Positions 1 through 8,946 of a stretch of DNA of 64,000 bases are shown here, piece by piece. The DNA is from Aquitalea denitrificans. GTDB lineage: Bacteria; Pseudomonadota; Gammaproteobacteria; Burkholderiales; Chromobacteriaceae. Made by a program: the position numbers and the translations under genes. The stretch is from the NCBI RefSeq assembly GCF_009856625.1, contig NZ_CP047241.1, forward strand, positions 1,798,001-1,862,000, written 5' to 3'. The notes beneath the pieces were generated by a model that did no database searches, was not told the DNA's origin, and saw only the letters and a list, made by a program, of their open reading frames with translations. Position 1 is the first letter of the stretch; every line of letters starts with the position of its first letter.

Positions 1-160
1 GTGCAGGGCAAATGCAGCTGTGATTGGGTCGAAAACAGTCTGTGAATGCACTACAACAAGTGAATATCTGCGGGTTTGCTTACAAAGATCATGCTGAATG
101 AAAACAAAAGCCGGGAATTGGCAAGCGTATGGTCGGAAGATGAAATGACACGGGGGGCGT

Positions 161-856
161 ATGTGGCTGAGTGCACTGTTGTTGATATTGACCGGACTCG
201 CTGTTGCGGGTGTGGCTGGCTTGTTTGGCGGTGCATTCCGGGCGTGGGATACCGGTCCGGTATCGGATGCCGAAATTCAGGCTGTTGAGCCACCGGTTTT
301 GCCCGTGTTGGCAAGGCGGCGCGATGAGTCGTGGGCGCGCCGTCCCTGGCCGTACATTCGTGACAGGCTAACCTTTCCACCGCTGGACTTTCCCGCTGTC
401 GTCATCCATAGCAGCATCACCCCTGGCAAATGCTATCGTGTTGACCTGGCTGTCCTGACCTGCACTTGCAATTACTTTCTGCTGCGCGGATCGCGTGCTG
501 CACTGGGCAGCAAGGAAAGGCTGTGTCGCCACCTGCGCCGGGTCTATGCCGAACGTGGTGGCCTGTCCGCCATTGTGAATATGGTGCTGCTGGATGATGT
601 GCATTTCTGCGAGACCGACCAGCTTTGGTCAGGTGAGGTGGATGGGGTGCCTGTGGCCATAGCCTGGCGCGAAGGGGATCCGTGGGTGACACTGTATACC
701 CGCAGCAATGCCATGAGTCAGGCGGCAGAATTTGAGCGCTACAACTTTCATCTGGATCGCGCGGAATGGGCAGATGGGCGGATGCCGCGCTTTAATGCCG
801 CGGCGATCCGGCAGATGCTGGGTGACTGGTTTGGGGATGGCAAGCTGCTCGGTTGA
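161..856 (+). CDS. Hypothetical membrane-anchored protein with SWIM-like zinc motif
   Basis: The 231-residue product opens with a hydrophobic stretch (about residues 1-22) that could be one membrane anchor or an uncleaved signal. Around residues 100-125 it shows the C-x-C ... C-x-H pattern of SWIM zinc fingers (CTCNYF, then LCRHLRRVY), a fold usually linked to nucleic-acid or protein binding. The rest is soluble and unfamiliar. The ATG is preceded by a G-rich stretch that could act as a ribosome binding site. It is followed by a long AT-rich gap, so it is probably not part of the EPS operon. Function unknown; the SWIM assignment rests on the ligand pattern only. Confidence 0.6.
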   Translation: MWLSALLLILTGLAVAGVAGLFGGAFRAWDTGPVSDAEIQAVEPPVLPVLARRRDESWARRPWPYIRDRLTFPPLDFPAVVIHSSITPGKCYRVDLAVLTCTCNYFLLRGSRAALGSKERLCRHLRRVYAERGGLSAIVNMVLLDDVHFCETDQLWSGEVDGVPVAIAWREGDPWVTLYTRSNAMSQAAEFERYNFHLDRAEWADGRMPRFNAAAIRQMLGDWFGDGKLLG

Positions 857-1556
857 GGGCGGCGTGACAGGTTTTATGTGCTGCGGCGCAACACAATGTG
901 GTTGCGCCGTTGCTTTTTGCTACATCCATCCGAAAGAATTTCGGAATAAATGCTGATTATTTTCAATTTTGACCATTAAATAAGATTACTTACACGTTAA
1001 ATGAACATTTAATTCTTATGGCATTATTTGTTGAGATAAGTGCTGGTCAAGTTATCGTTGTTAGTTGTCCAATTGGTAAGTGTTTGGTTTAATTTATTGA
1101 AAACATACCTGTGTAAATATTTATAAAATTCAGAATCTTCATAATTGAAATCTGATTTTTCATAAAATATTTGTCATAAATAAACAAAAATTTACAAGTG
1201 GCAATCTGTATGTCGCTGCTCGGCGACAATTGTTTAGTGTCAATTTAAAAGAAATTATTGTTTCTTGGTTGGTAACTTTAAACCAACTCACTTATTCATT
1301 TCATTTGAATGTCATTACGTGATTGCGTGGTCGCAAAAGCGGCTTTTTTTGCGCATTATTTGTAAGTAATTGTTTAAATACAATCATGACAACTTAGGTA
1401 AATACACTTATAGTTGCTCGCGCAAGTGGCTGGTATTGTGCCGGTGTCGGTGAATCCGGCGCTTGAGTGGGCATGTACGAGAAGACTGTATTGGCGAGTT
1501 TTACTGATTTGGTCCTGCCCGATGATCTGGTTTTTTTCCGTAAGGGAGCTTTATAG
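857..1556. other. AT-rich intergenic region upstream of the EPS locus
   Basis: About 700 bases without a credible gene on either strand and much richer in A/T than its surroundings. It holds a sigma-54-type promoter candidate (1427-1442), leaving a leader of about 100 bases before the PEP-CTERM gene. No convincing terminator was found; the imperfect GCAAAAGC/GGCTTTTTTTGC stretch near 1332-1353 does not pair well. The size and composition suit a regulatory region with upstream activator or nucleoid-protein sites. Confidence 0.6.
1427..1442 (+). promoter_or_regulatory. Candidate sigma-54 (-24/-12) promoter for the PEP-CTERM gene
   Basis: TGGCTGGTATTGTGCC has GG at 1428-1429 and GC at 1440-1441, the exact 10-base spacing required by RpoN, plus TGGC and TGC flanks. 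It matches consensus TGGCACG-N4-TTGCW imperfectly (GTGC instead of TTGC). PEP-CTERM genes in exosortase-bearing betaproteobacteria are known to be RpoN-dependent through the PrsK/PrsR system, which supports the reading. No activator gene of that kind is in the window. Confidence 0.5.
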
Positions 1557-2108
1557 ATGAGCAAGACGAAACTGGCCTTGGTTGCTGCTTCTGTCGTCAT
1601 GGCATTTGCTGCTTCGGCAGCGCATGCGGATGTGGTGTATGCACCCCAAAGCCCGGTAAGCATTAAGGTGGCCACGGGTCAATCCGGCTTTACGCAAAAC
1701 TTCAACTTCAAGCTTGATGGCGACAGTCTGATCAGCGCCGCACAGGTTGTGCTGAAGTCTTCCGGCACCACCAGCGCACTGAAGAGCCTGACTGCAACGT
1801 TGTTCTATCAAACGGCTACGGGTTGGACGTCGCTGTGGACGGATAGCACGAGCTTTACCAAGTCTCAGGGCGTAGGTACTTGGGCGACCAGCTTTGACAA
1901 TGTTGCCGGCAAGGCAGGTAACTACAAGTTGTCGCTTAGCGGCTTGGTGTTTGCCAATACCAGCTATAGCGGCAGCTATCAGTACCAGGTTTCGGTGGCC
2001 CCGGTTCCGGAGCCGGAAACCTATGCGTTGATGGGTCTGGGCCTGGCAGCCTTGCTGCTGCGTCGCAAGCAGAAAAAGGCAGCAAACAGCTTCAGTCTGG
2101 CTGCTTGA
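1557..2108 (+). CDS. PEP-CTERM sorting domain protein
   Basis: A 183-residue secreted protein. Residues 1-24 form a signal peptide ending in an ASAAHA-type site. The body (about 25-150) is rich in Ser, Thr and Gly and has no known catalytic motif. The C-terminus is a textbook PEP-CTERM signal: VPEPETYA, a hydrophobic helix and the basic cluster RRKQKK. Exosortases recognise this signal and process the protein at the cell envelope, so it is a likely substrate of the exosortase B encoded at 8947. The start is set by an AAGGGAG site just upstream. It is the only PEP-CTERM gene seen here, probably a structural partner of the exopolysaccharide. Confidence 0.9.
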   Translation: MSKTKLALVAASVVMAFAASAAHADVVYAPQSPVSIKVATGQSGFTQNFNFKLDGDSLISAAQVVLKSSGTTSALKSLTATLFYQTATGWTSLWTDSTSFTKSQGVGTWATSFDNVAGKAGNYKLSLSGLVFANTSYSGSYQYQVSVAPVPEPETYALMGLGLAALLLRRKQKKAANSFSLAA

Positions 2109-2233
2109 CCGAGATGAACGGGGCGCTCCCTGCTGCTGGTGTCATGGCAGTCAGAGGGCGCTCTTTCATTTCTACCCTGCGGGCCCCAGGACATGGGCCG
2201 CGTTGTGTTTCAAACCTGTCAAAAAGTGAGTCG

Positions 2234-3418
2234 ATGAAGCTGTCCAATGCAATCAAGCCCCTGTCTGCTGCCACCTTAGGCCTGTTGTGTGCAGGTGTAC
2301 CCGCCAAGGTATCTGCGGCTTATGTTCAGGGGGATGACAACTTTGTCTATGCGCAGCTTGGCACTGTCTATGACAGCAATGTCTTTCGCGTTTCCGGGCT
2401 GGATAGAGTGCCATCCAGCTATCACGCCAGCAGTCTGTCGGACATCTACACCGTTACCACAGTCGGTGGGCAGTACCAGAAGGATCTGGGCCGTCAGCAA
2501 TTTCAGTTTGGTGGCAGCTACAACCAGAACAGTTACGTCGATTACTCGGCACTCAATTACAAAAGCTGGAATGCAAACGGCGCGTTCAACTGGCAGTTGC
2601 TCAGCCAGTTGTCCGGTGCATTACGTTATATGGACAAGCAGGAGCAGCCGTCCCTGAATGTCAGCAACCAGATCGGCCGGGATGTAGTGCGTACCCGTGT
2701 CGGCGGCGCAGAGCTGGCATGGACGCCGGTCACTGCCTGGCGGTTTGAAACGGGTGTCGAGCATACCGCCATGCGTCATCAGGTGCAGAACACGCTGGAT
2801 TTCGATCAGGATGCTTTATCGCTGACTGCCTGGTACGCCACACCCAAAGGCAGTCGCCTGGGTATGGGAGTAGAAGAGAGCGATGTTGTTTATCCGTCGA
2901 TGCAGGTGAATAACGCTGCTTATGAATATCGTCAGACAAACACAAAGTTGCAACTGGAATGGCCAGTTACGGCCAAATTGCAACTCAATGCCATGCTGGG
3001 AAATAGTGCGGTCCGCTTCCGGCAGGGTATACAGCCAGATCGTAATCACGTTTTGCAGGATATCAGCCTGATCTGGATGGTAGATCAAAAGAGCACGCTG
3101 AGCTTCGGATATCAAAGCACGCCAGCCGAGCCGGGGTTATCAACGGCAGATGTGGTGAATAAAACCTGGTATCTGACAGGGAAATCCCATCTGTCGGACA
3201 AGCTGGCGCTTAGTGGTGAAGTGCGCCAGACAAAAATGAATTATTCATCCTCTGATGTGGTGGTAAATACCAGGTCTTACCGAGCAGGATTGCAATGGAT
3301 GCCATGGCGCATGTGGCAGTTTGAAGCATATGGCCAATATGTACATCGGACTTCCGGTTTTACCGATGACAGTTATGACGTCAATCAAATCGGCGCGAAC
3401 GTGAAGTACTCGTTCTAG
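2234..3418 (+). CDS. epsL: EpsL-family outer-membrane beta-barrel protein
   Basis: The 394-residue product starts at the ATG at 2234, because only this start gives a clean signal peptide (MKLSNAIKPL... ending AKVSA, then AYVQGDDNF). The open frame reaches back to 2105 but that part looks non-coding. The mature chain has alternating polar and aromatic strands and ends in KYSF with a terminal Phe, as in outer-membrane barrels. Early residues FVYAQLGTVYDSNVFR match the EpsL family of exosortase-B EPS operons. It probably forms part of the outer-membrane exit or anchoring complex for the polymer, working with the Wza-like EpsE. Confidence 0.85.
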   Translation: MKLSNAIKPLSAATLGLLCAGVPAKVSAAYVQGDDNFVYAQLGTVYDSNVFRVSGLDRVPSSYHASSLSDIYTVTTVGGQYQKDLGRQQFQFGGSYNQNSYVDYSALNYKSWNANGAFNWQLLSQLSGALRYMDKQEQPSLNVSNQIGRDVVRTRVGGAELAWTPVTAWRFETGVEHTAMRHQVQNTLDFDQDALSLTAWYATPKGSRLGMGVEESDVVYPSMQVNNAAYEYRQTNTKLQLEWPVTAKLQLNAMLGNSAVRFRQGIQPDRNHVLQDISLIWMVDQKSTLSFGYQSTPAEPGLSTADVVNKTWYLTGKSHLSDKLALSGEVRQTKMNYSSSDVVVNTRSYRAGLQWMPWRMWQFEAYGQYVHRTSGFTDDSYDVNQIGANVKYSF

Positions 3419-3435
3419 TTTTCAGAATCATTAAA

Positions 3436-4935
3436 GTGTCATGGATGGCAGGAATGCTAAATAAACAGTATCAATCAGGTGGGAAGGCAGAGCTTGGCAG
3501 CGGTATTGCCACTGGGATCAGCCGTTTTTATCTGTTGCGAGATCCGCTTGGAGCGCAGGGTTATGCCTCGCCATGGCTGAGCTTCTGCAAGGCATTCATC
3601 GATCCATTTGTTGTTCTTCTTGTGCTGTATGGGCTCAGTTTTTATTTTGATATCAGTCGCCATGGCCCGTTCATCGAGCTTGCATTGGTGTCTTTCCTGA
3701 TATCAGCCCTGGCGCTGGATGGTCTGTCTCTATTGCTGCCTGGCAGCGGGAAGAAAATGCGCGGCATTGATGGCATGCTCATCAACTGGCTGATTGCCGT
3801 GGTCGTGATATTGGGTTTTGGCATGGCCACCGGTTTGCTTGAACTGTTTCCCGAAAAATTCATATACAGCTGGTTGGTGATTGTGCCGATTGCCTTGTTA
3901 TTGGTGCATTGCCTGTTGGCAATCGGCCTGATTGGTCGGATTGATACCCAGCAGAGCTTCCGCAAGGCGGTAATTGTTGGTGCTAATAAATCTGGCCAGT
4001 TACTGGCGAACAAGATTCGTAAAAATCCGCAAATCAAGATGGAGTTTCTCGGATTTTTTGATGATCGTACTCCGGATCGTCTTCCGGAAGATGAATTGCC
4101 TAACCTGAAAGGGCGCTTGGCCGATTTGACAAGCTATATCAAGGATAATGGTGTGCAGCAGGTTTATATCTCCCTGCCCATGACATCGCAGCCACGTATC
4201 ATGAGCTTGCTGGAAGAGCTGCAGGATTGCACTGCATCGGTTTATTTTCTGCCTGACTTGCTGGTGTTTGATCTGATTCAGGCGCGGATTGATCATGTTA
4301 ATGGCTTGCCTGTGATTTCCATCTGCGAAACACCGTTTGTTGGCAGTAACGGTATTGTGAAGCGTATTTCGGATATTGTGTTGTCACTACTGATTTTGTC
4401 CATCATCTGGCCAATTCTGCTGGTGATTGCCGCCCTGATCAAGTTAACCTCTCCTGGCCCGGTTTTGTTCAAACAGAATCGCTATGGCGAAGATGGAGAA
4501 AGTATTCTGGTTTACAAATTCCGTTCGATGACGGTGATGGAAAATGGTGATGCGGTAGTGCAGGCACGGCAGGGAGATAAGCGTCTTACGCCGATCGGTG
4601 GTTTTTTGCGCAAATCATCGCTGGATGAATTGCCGCAGTTCATTAATGTTTTGCAGGGGCGGATGAGTATTGTCGGCCCGCGCCCCCATGCCAATGCCCA
4701 TAACGAAATGTACCGCAAGATCATTCGCGGCTATATGGTGCGCCACAAGGTAAAACCGGGTATTACCGGCTGGGCTCAGGTCAATGGCTATCGTGGTGAG
4801 ACCGATACGGTCGACAAAATGGAAAGCCGAGTTTCGTATGATCTGGATTATTTGCGTAATTGGTCATTGTGGCTTGATCTGAAAATTATCTTCATGACCG
4901 TTGTCACGGTTTGGCGGGACAAAAATGCTTATTAA
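3436..4935 (+). CDS. Polyprenyl-phosphate sugar-1-phosphate transferase (WcaJ-like)
   Basis: This enzyme starts repeat-unit assembly by moving a hexose-1-phosphate from a nucleotide sugar to undecaprenyl phosphate on the inner membrane. The 499-residue chain has about five N-terminal membrane segments (40-180), a Rossmann-like section (VIVGANKSGQLLANKI, about 177-220), another membrane helix near 315, and the bacterial sugar transferase domain with KFRSM, SLDELPQ, VGPRPH and KPGITGWAQVNG motifs. The start is uncertain: GTG 3436 has a weak ribosome site, with ATG 3445 and 3454 as in-frame alternatives. Its 3' end overlaps epsD. Confidence 0.88.
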   Translation: MSWMAGMLNKQYQSGGKAELGSGIATGISRFYLLRDPLGAQGYASPWLSFCKAFIDPFVVLLVLYGLSFYFDISRHGPFIELALVSFLISALALDGLSLLLPGSGKKMRGIDGMLINWLIAVVVILGFGMATGLLELFPEKFIYSWLVIVPIALLLVHCLLAIGLIGRIDTQQSFRKAVIVGANKSGQLLANKIRKNPQIKMEFLGFFDDRTPDRLPEDELPNLKGRLADLTSYIKDNGVQQVYISLPMTSQPRIMSLLEELQDCTASVYFLPDLLVFDLIQARIDHVNGLPVISICETPFVGSNGIVKRISDIVLSLLILSIIWPILLVIAALIKLTSPGPVLFKQNRYGEDGESILVYKFRSMTVMENGDAVVQARQGDKRLTPIGGFLRKSSLDELPQFINVLQGRMSIVGPRPHANAHNEMYRKIIRGYMVRHKVKPGITGWAQVNGYRGETDTVDKMESRVSYDLDYLRNWSLWLDLKIIFMTVVTVWRDKNAY

Positions 4936-5860
4936 AAAATATCCAAATACCTTGTCAATGCCGCGGGCCTGCCGCTTGTTTGCCGGCGTGGCCAGTGTGG
5001 CCGTGCTGTTGGCAGGCTGCGGTCAAAAGGATGAAAAGGCGGCCCCTAGTCAGGTGCTGGCCAAGGTGAATGACGGTGAAATTACCGTGATGCAGCTTAA
5101 TGGCGTGCTGCGCGGAGCCGGTAACACCGCTGATCAGGCACTGGCTAAGCAAAATGCGCTGGATTATCTGGTCAATCAGGAAATCCTGCAGCAGAAGGCT
5201 GCCGAGCTGAAGCTGGATCGTGACCCTGATGTGATGCAGGCCGTGGAGCAGGCTAAGCGGCAGATTCTTGCGGCGGCGGCCTTGAGCAAGTTGCAGGCCA
5301 AGGCAGGTGAGCCCGGTGCGGCTGAGGTGCAGAAGTTTTACGAAAGCAATCCGGCGCTGTTTTCCCAGCATGCCACGTATGAATTCACCATGTTCAATCT
5401 GCCGGTGGCCCAGCTGCCCGGTGAGGTGAAGGCAGCAATCGAACAGTCTCATTCTGCTGCTCAGACCAAACAGGCACTGGAGTCGATGCATCAGGCATTC
5501 CAGGAAAAAACCAGCCGCGTGGCTGCCGACCAGTTGCCGATGGATCTCCTGCTGCAGCTGTTCAAGCTGAAGGCTGGCGACATACTGGTGCGCCCTGAAG
5601 CGGGCAATGTAATGCTGGTGCAGTTGGTAAGGGTTGAGGGCAGTCCGGTTAGTCTGGCTGACAGCAAGGAGAGGATTGTGGCTTATCTGAAGCAGACGGC
5701 AGAGCAGGAGTCTGCAAACAGCAAGCTGGCCGAGCTGAAAAAAGCAGCCAAAGTCACTTATCTGAAGCGATTTGCTAACAATGCGGCAGCAAGTGCGCCC
5801 GCTGCGGCAGCCAATGGTCTGTCTACCGATACGGTCAATTCCGGTTTGAAGGGTTTCTAG
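4925..5860 (+). CDS. epsD: EpsD-family peptidyl-prolyl isomerase lipoprotein
   Basis: Starting at ATG 4925 gives a 311-residue lipoprotein precursor: a basic N-terminus, a hydrophobic core and the lipobox LLAGC at about residues 30-34. The middle and C-terminal parts resemble SurA/parvulin-type proteins (VNDGEITVMQLN, QNALDYLVNQEIL, and a rotamase-like section at about 140-240). EpsD proteins are standard members of exosortase-B EPS operons and may help fold or place the export machinery. The gene overlaps the previous one by 11 bases, indicating translational coupling. The Ala-rich tail is low complexity. Confidence 0.85.
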   Translation: MLIKKYPNTLSMPRACRLFAGVASVAVLLAGCGQKDEKAAPSQVLAKVNDGEITVMQLNGVLRGAGNTADQALAKQNALDYLVNQEILQQKAAELKLDRDPDVMQAVEQAKRQILAAAALSKLQAKAGEPGAAEVQKFYESNPALFSQHATYEFTMFNLPVAQLPGEVKAAIEQSHSAAQTKQALESMHQAFQEKTSRVAADQLPMDLLLQLFKLKAGDILVRPEAGNVMLVQLVRVEGSPVSLADSKERIVAYLKQTAEQESANSKLAELKKAAKVTYLKRFANNAAASAPAAAANGLSTDTVNSGLKGF

Positions 5861-5862
5861 GC

Positions 5863-6642
5863 ATGCTGCGTCATTTTCTGATTGTTTTACTGGCGGTATT
5901 CAGTGCAGCGGTGTTTGCTGCGCCGGGCAGTGATTACAAGCTGGGTGCTGGGGATGTGGTCAAGATTACGGTCTGGGATCATGCCGATTTGTCTGTTGAA
6001 ACCCAGCTGACCAAGGACGGGGAGGTTAATTTCCCGCTGATCGGGCTGATTTCCCTGAACGGCTTGTCGGTTGCCGCTGCAGAAAATGCGCTGGCAAGCG
6101 TGTTGCGTTCTGCCGGCTATATCGTCAAGCCCAGCGTTTCCATTCTGGTGACGCAATATGTCAGTCACCGTTTCACCATCCTGGGCGAGGTCAATAAACC
6201 GGGACGCTATCCGCTGGACAGCCAGACTTCCTTGCTGGATGCCCTGGCGATTGCTACCGGGGTGACACCATCCGCTGGTGATACCGTGCTGCTGACCCGT
6301 GACAACACCCAGGTTACGTACTCGGTAGCGCAGCTGGCTGGTGAGAGCGATCCGGACAAGCGCAATATCTGGCTCAAGGCCGGTGATGTGTTGTTCATTC
6401 CGCGTTCGCAGGTGTTTGTGCTGGGTGAAGTGCAGCGCCCTGGCAATTTCCGCTTGGAGCCCGGCATGACGGTGATGCAGGCCATCTCGGTTGCCGGTGG
6501 TTTTAGCAGCAAGGCATCCCATAGCTCCATCAAGATCACCCGCAAGCTGGCAGATGGCAGCAGCAAGGAAATGAAGTCGGTTTCTCTGTCTGATGCCTTG
6601 TCGGTCAACGACGTTGTTTACGTAGAAGAAAGCTGGTTCTGA
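5863..6642 (+). CDS. epsE: EpsE polysaccharide export protein (Wza-like)
   Basis: This 259-residue periplasmic/outer-membrane protein has a signal peptide (about 1-19, ending in FA). It is followed by the poly-export domain (YKLGAGDVVKITVWDHADLS) and two SLBB-type beta-grasp modules, each with the signature LGEV..PGRY or LGEV..PGNF and an ANGG-like turn (VAGGFSSKAS). It is shorter than E. coli Wza and lacks the lipobox Cys. It should make the outer-membrane channel for the exopolysaccharide. It begins 3 bases after epsD and is followed at once by epsF. Confidence 0.92.
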   Translation: MLRHFLIVLLAVFSAAVFAAPGSDYKLGAGDVVKITVWDHADLSVETQLTKDGEVNFPLIGLISLNGLSVAAAENALASVLRSAGYIVKPSVSILVTQYVSHRFTILGEVNKPGRYPLDSQTSLLDALAIATGVTPSAGDTVLLTRDNTQVTYSVAQLAGESDPDKRNIWLKAGDVLFIPRSQVFVLGEVQRPGNFRLEPGMTVMQAISVAGGFSSKASHSSIKITRKLADGSSKEMKSVSLSDALSVNDVVYVEESWF

Positions 6643-6643
6643 C

Positions 6644-8047
6644 ATGCTGGCCAATATGAATCTGTCGCAATATCTGGGCATTCTGCGTGCCCGCAAGAAA
6701 TTGATCGTGGCTGTGCACGCAGGACTGGTGTTGACCGTGCTTGGTGTCAGCCTGGTGCTGCCCGAGCAGTTTACTGCCGAAACAGTGTTGGCACTGGATA
6801 CCAAGGCGAATGATCCGGTTACCGGGCAGCCGGTGCAGGCCTACCTGGTGCCTGGCTATATGGAAAGCCAGATGGATATTCTGGCCAGCCAGAACTCCCT
6901 GCTATATGTCGTGGATACGCTGGGTCTGGCCAAGTCGGATGAGGCCATCAAGGCCTTCCAGGATGATGCCGACGGTAAGGGCAGCCTGCGTATCTGGCTG
7001 GCCGACCGGCTGGCCAAGAAAGTGGATATCAAGCCGAGCAAGGAAGGCAGCACCGTCAGCATCAGCTTTACCTCGCCTGAGCCGCATTTTTCTGCTGCGG
7101 TTGCCAATGCCATTGCCCAGGGCTATGTCCACACCCTGGCCAGCATGCGTACCAGTGCCGCGCAGCAGAATAATGTGTTTTTCCAGCAGCAACTCAAGGT
7201 TTTGCAGGGCAATCTGGAACAGGCGCAACAGGAGCTGGCCAGCTATCTGAACGAGAAGGGTATTGTTGCTGCTGACGAGAAGCTGGATGTGGAAATGCAG
7301 CGCCTGAATGATATTTCTACGCAACTGGTACAGGTGCAGTCGGCGGCGATGGATGCCCAGTCACGTACGCGCGGTGCCGAAAAGGCACCGGATGTGCTGA
7401 ACAATCCCCTGATTCAGCAGATCAAGAACCAGTTGACTGTGGATGAGGGCAAGTTCCGCGAGCTGGCCACCAAGGTTGGTCCTGAGCATCCGCATTACAA
7501 GGAAGCCCAGGCCCAGGTGGAGAGTGATCGCCGCCAGTTGCAGGCCCTGACCAGCGAATACGCCAGTGGCCTGAGCGGCTCGGCCTCCAATGCCGAAAAC
7601 CGGGCCAAGACATTGCGCATGGCGCTGGACGAACAGAAAAAGAAAATCCTGGAGCTGAAACAGCAGCGCAGCCTGGCCAATGTGCTGCAGCGCAAGGTTG
7701 AAGGTCTGCAGAAGGCTTATGACGCTGCACAGGACCGCTTTACCACCACATCGCTGCAAAGCCGTTCCATGACGGAAAACGTGGGCGTGGTGAAAGAGGC
7801 AACCGAGCCGGCCAAGCCGTCTCGTCCCCGTATCTTGCTGAATGTACTGGCAGCTTTCGTGCTGGGTGGCGTGATTGCCCTGTGTACGGCCTTGCTGGCT
7901 GAAATCCTGGACCGTCGTGTCCGCTGCGCCCGCGATGTGGAATCGCTGCTGGGCATGCCGGTGTTGGCCACGATAGGGCCGGCACCCGCCCGGAAAAAAC
8001 GCTCGTGGGCTTTCTGGCGCAACAACAATAAGGTGGCCAACGCATGA
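6644..8047 (+). CDS. epsF: EpsF chain-length determinant (polysaccharide co-polymerase)
   Basis: A 467-residue Wzz/Wzc-type inner-membrane protein. It has an N-terminal helix at about 24-42, a long periplasmic coiled-coil region rich in Gln, Lys and Glu (about 170-390, with LKVLQGNLEQAQQELASYL), and a second membrane helix near 405-430 followed by a short basic cytoplasmic tail. It lacks its own kinase domain; that is supplied by epsG, which overlaps it by 4 bases. It likely controls polymer length and links polymerase to export channel. Confidence 0.9.
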   Translation: MLANMNLSQYLGILRARKKLIVAVHAGLVLTVLGVSLVLPEQFTAETVLALDTKANDPVTGQPVQAYLVPGYMESQMDILASQNSLLYVVDTLGLAKSDEAIKAFQDDADGKGSLRIWLADRLAKKVDIKPSKEGSTVSISFTSPEPHFSAAVANAIAQGYVHTLASMRTSAAQQNNVFFQQQLKVLQGNLEQAQQELASYLNEKGIVAADEKLDVEMQRLNDISTQLVQVQSAAMDAQSRTRGAEKAPDVLNNPLIQQIKNQLTVDEGKFRELATKVGPEHPHYKEAQAQVESDRRQLQALTSEYASGLSGSASNAENRAKTLRMALDEQKKKILELKQQRSLANVLQRKVEGLQKAYDAAQDRFTTTSLQSRSMTENVGVVKEATEPAKPSRPRILLNVLAAFVLGGVIALCTALLAEILDRRVRCARDVESLLGMPVLATIGPAPARKKRSWAFWRNNNKVANA

Positions 8048-8937
8048 ATACGCAGACTCTTTCCATGCCGGTACGGACGCAAGAAGTGCTTGCAGCCAGA
8101 CATTCCAATATCGGCCAGTTGCTGTTGCAGCAAGGCAAGCTGACCGCCAGCCAGGCGGAAAAAGTATTGCTGGCGCAGCAGGAGCTGGGCTTGCGTTTTG
8201 GCGAGGCAGCCGTGCGGCTGGGCTTTCTGAGCGAGCGCGATATCCAGGAAGTGCTATCGCACCAGTTTGACTACCCCTGCCTGGCGCTGGGCGATCCCGC
8301 GCTGGATCCCGGCCTGATTGCGGCCTACCACAATGAATCGGCCCAGGTGGAGGCTTTACGCAGCCTGCGCAGCCAACTGATCCTGCGCTGGGTCAGTGGC
8401 GGCAACAAGATTATCGCTGTTGCCGGCTATGACAACGAGGTTGCGGTGGGCTGGCTGGCTGCCAATCTGGCTATCGTGTTTTCCCAACTGGGTTTGCGCA
8501 CCTTGCTGGTGGATGCAGCCCTGCATGCGCCGGTCCAGCATGGTCTGTTCCGTCAGCCCAATCGCCTGGGCTTGAGCGATATCCTGGCCGGCCGTGCTGA
8601 TGATGGCTGCATGCTGGCGATTCCGCCCCTGCCCAATTTGTTTTTGATTCCAGGGGGCACCGATGTGCCTAACAAGCAGGAGCTGCTGTCCGGTGCCGCA
8701 CTGGGCGAGCTGCTGCAGCAGGCAGAAGCTGATTTTGACATCGTTATCGTCAACGCCCCAGCCCTGAAGGGCAAGGCTGATGGCCAACTGGTGGCCGCGC
8801 GCGCCAAGGGAGTGGTGCTGCTGGCCGAGCCCGGGCGCAGCAAGGTGAATGATCTGGAAGCTGCGCGTGATGATCTGCGCATGGCCGGTGCCACGGTGCT
8901 GGGCTGTGTGTTGAACAGCTTTGTCAGCGGCAGCTAG
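8044..8937 (+). CDS. epsG: EpsG: MshEN-like domain fused to a degenerate BY-kinase
   Basis: The 297-residue protein has two parts. Residues 22-76 carry two tandem copies of the pattern found in MshEN domains (IGQLLLQQGKL...Q and FGEAAVRLGFL...Q), a fold known to bind c-di-GMP in MshE. Residues 120-290 resemble the tyrosine kinase of Wzc/EpsG. However, the P-loop reads AGYDNEVAVGW with no GK[ST], the Walker A' position reads VDAAL, Walker B ends VNAP instead of VDTP, and the C-terminus (FVSGS) has no tyrosine cluster. It overlaps epsF, its presumed membrane partner. It is probably catalytically weak or dead and may act as a regulatory subunit. Confidence 0.85.
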   Translation: MNTQTLSMPVRTQEVLAARHSNIGQLLLQQGKLTASQAEKVLLAQQELGLRFGEAAVRLGFLSERDIQEVLSHQFDYPCLALGDPALDPGLIAAYHNESAQVEALRSLRSQLILRWVSGGNKIIAVAGYDNEVAVGWLAANLAIVFSQLGLRTLLVDAALHAPVQHGLFRQPNRLGLSDILAGRADDGCMLAIPPLPNLFLIPGGTDVPNKQELLSGAALGELLQQAEADFDIVIVNAPALKGKADGQLVAARAKGVVLLAEPGRSKVNDLEAARDDLRMAGATVLGCVLNSFVSGS

Positions 8938-8946
8938 GGGGACGTC

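Noticed and set aside
1328..1353. Terminator-like GCAAAAGC/GGCTTTTTTTGC before the EPS locus
   Set aside because: The arms pair poorly and the T run is inside the second arm, so no stable hairpin followed by U is formed.
2105..2233. N-terminal extension of EpsL
   Set aside because: It would hide the clean signal peptide that begins at ATG 2234, and its residues lack coding character.
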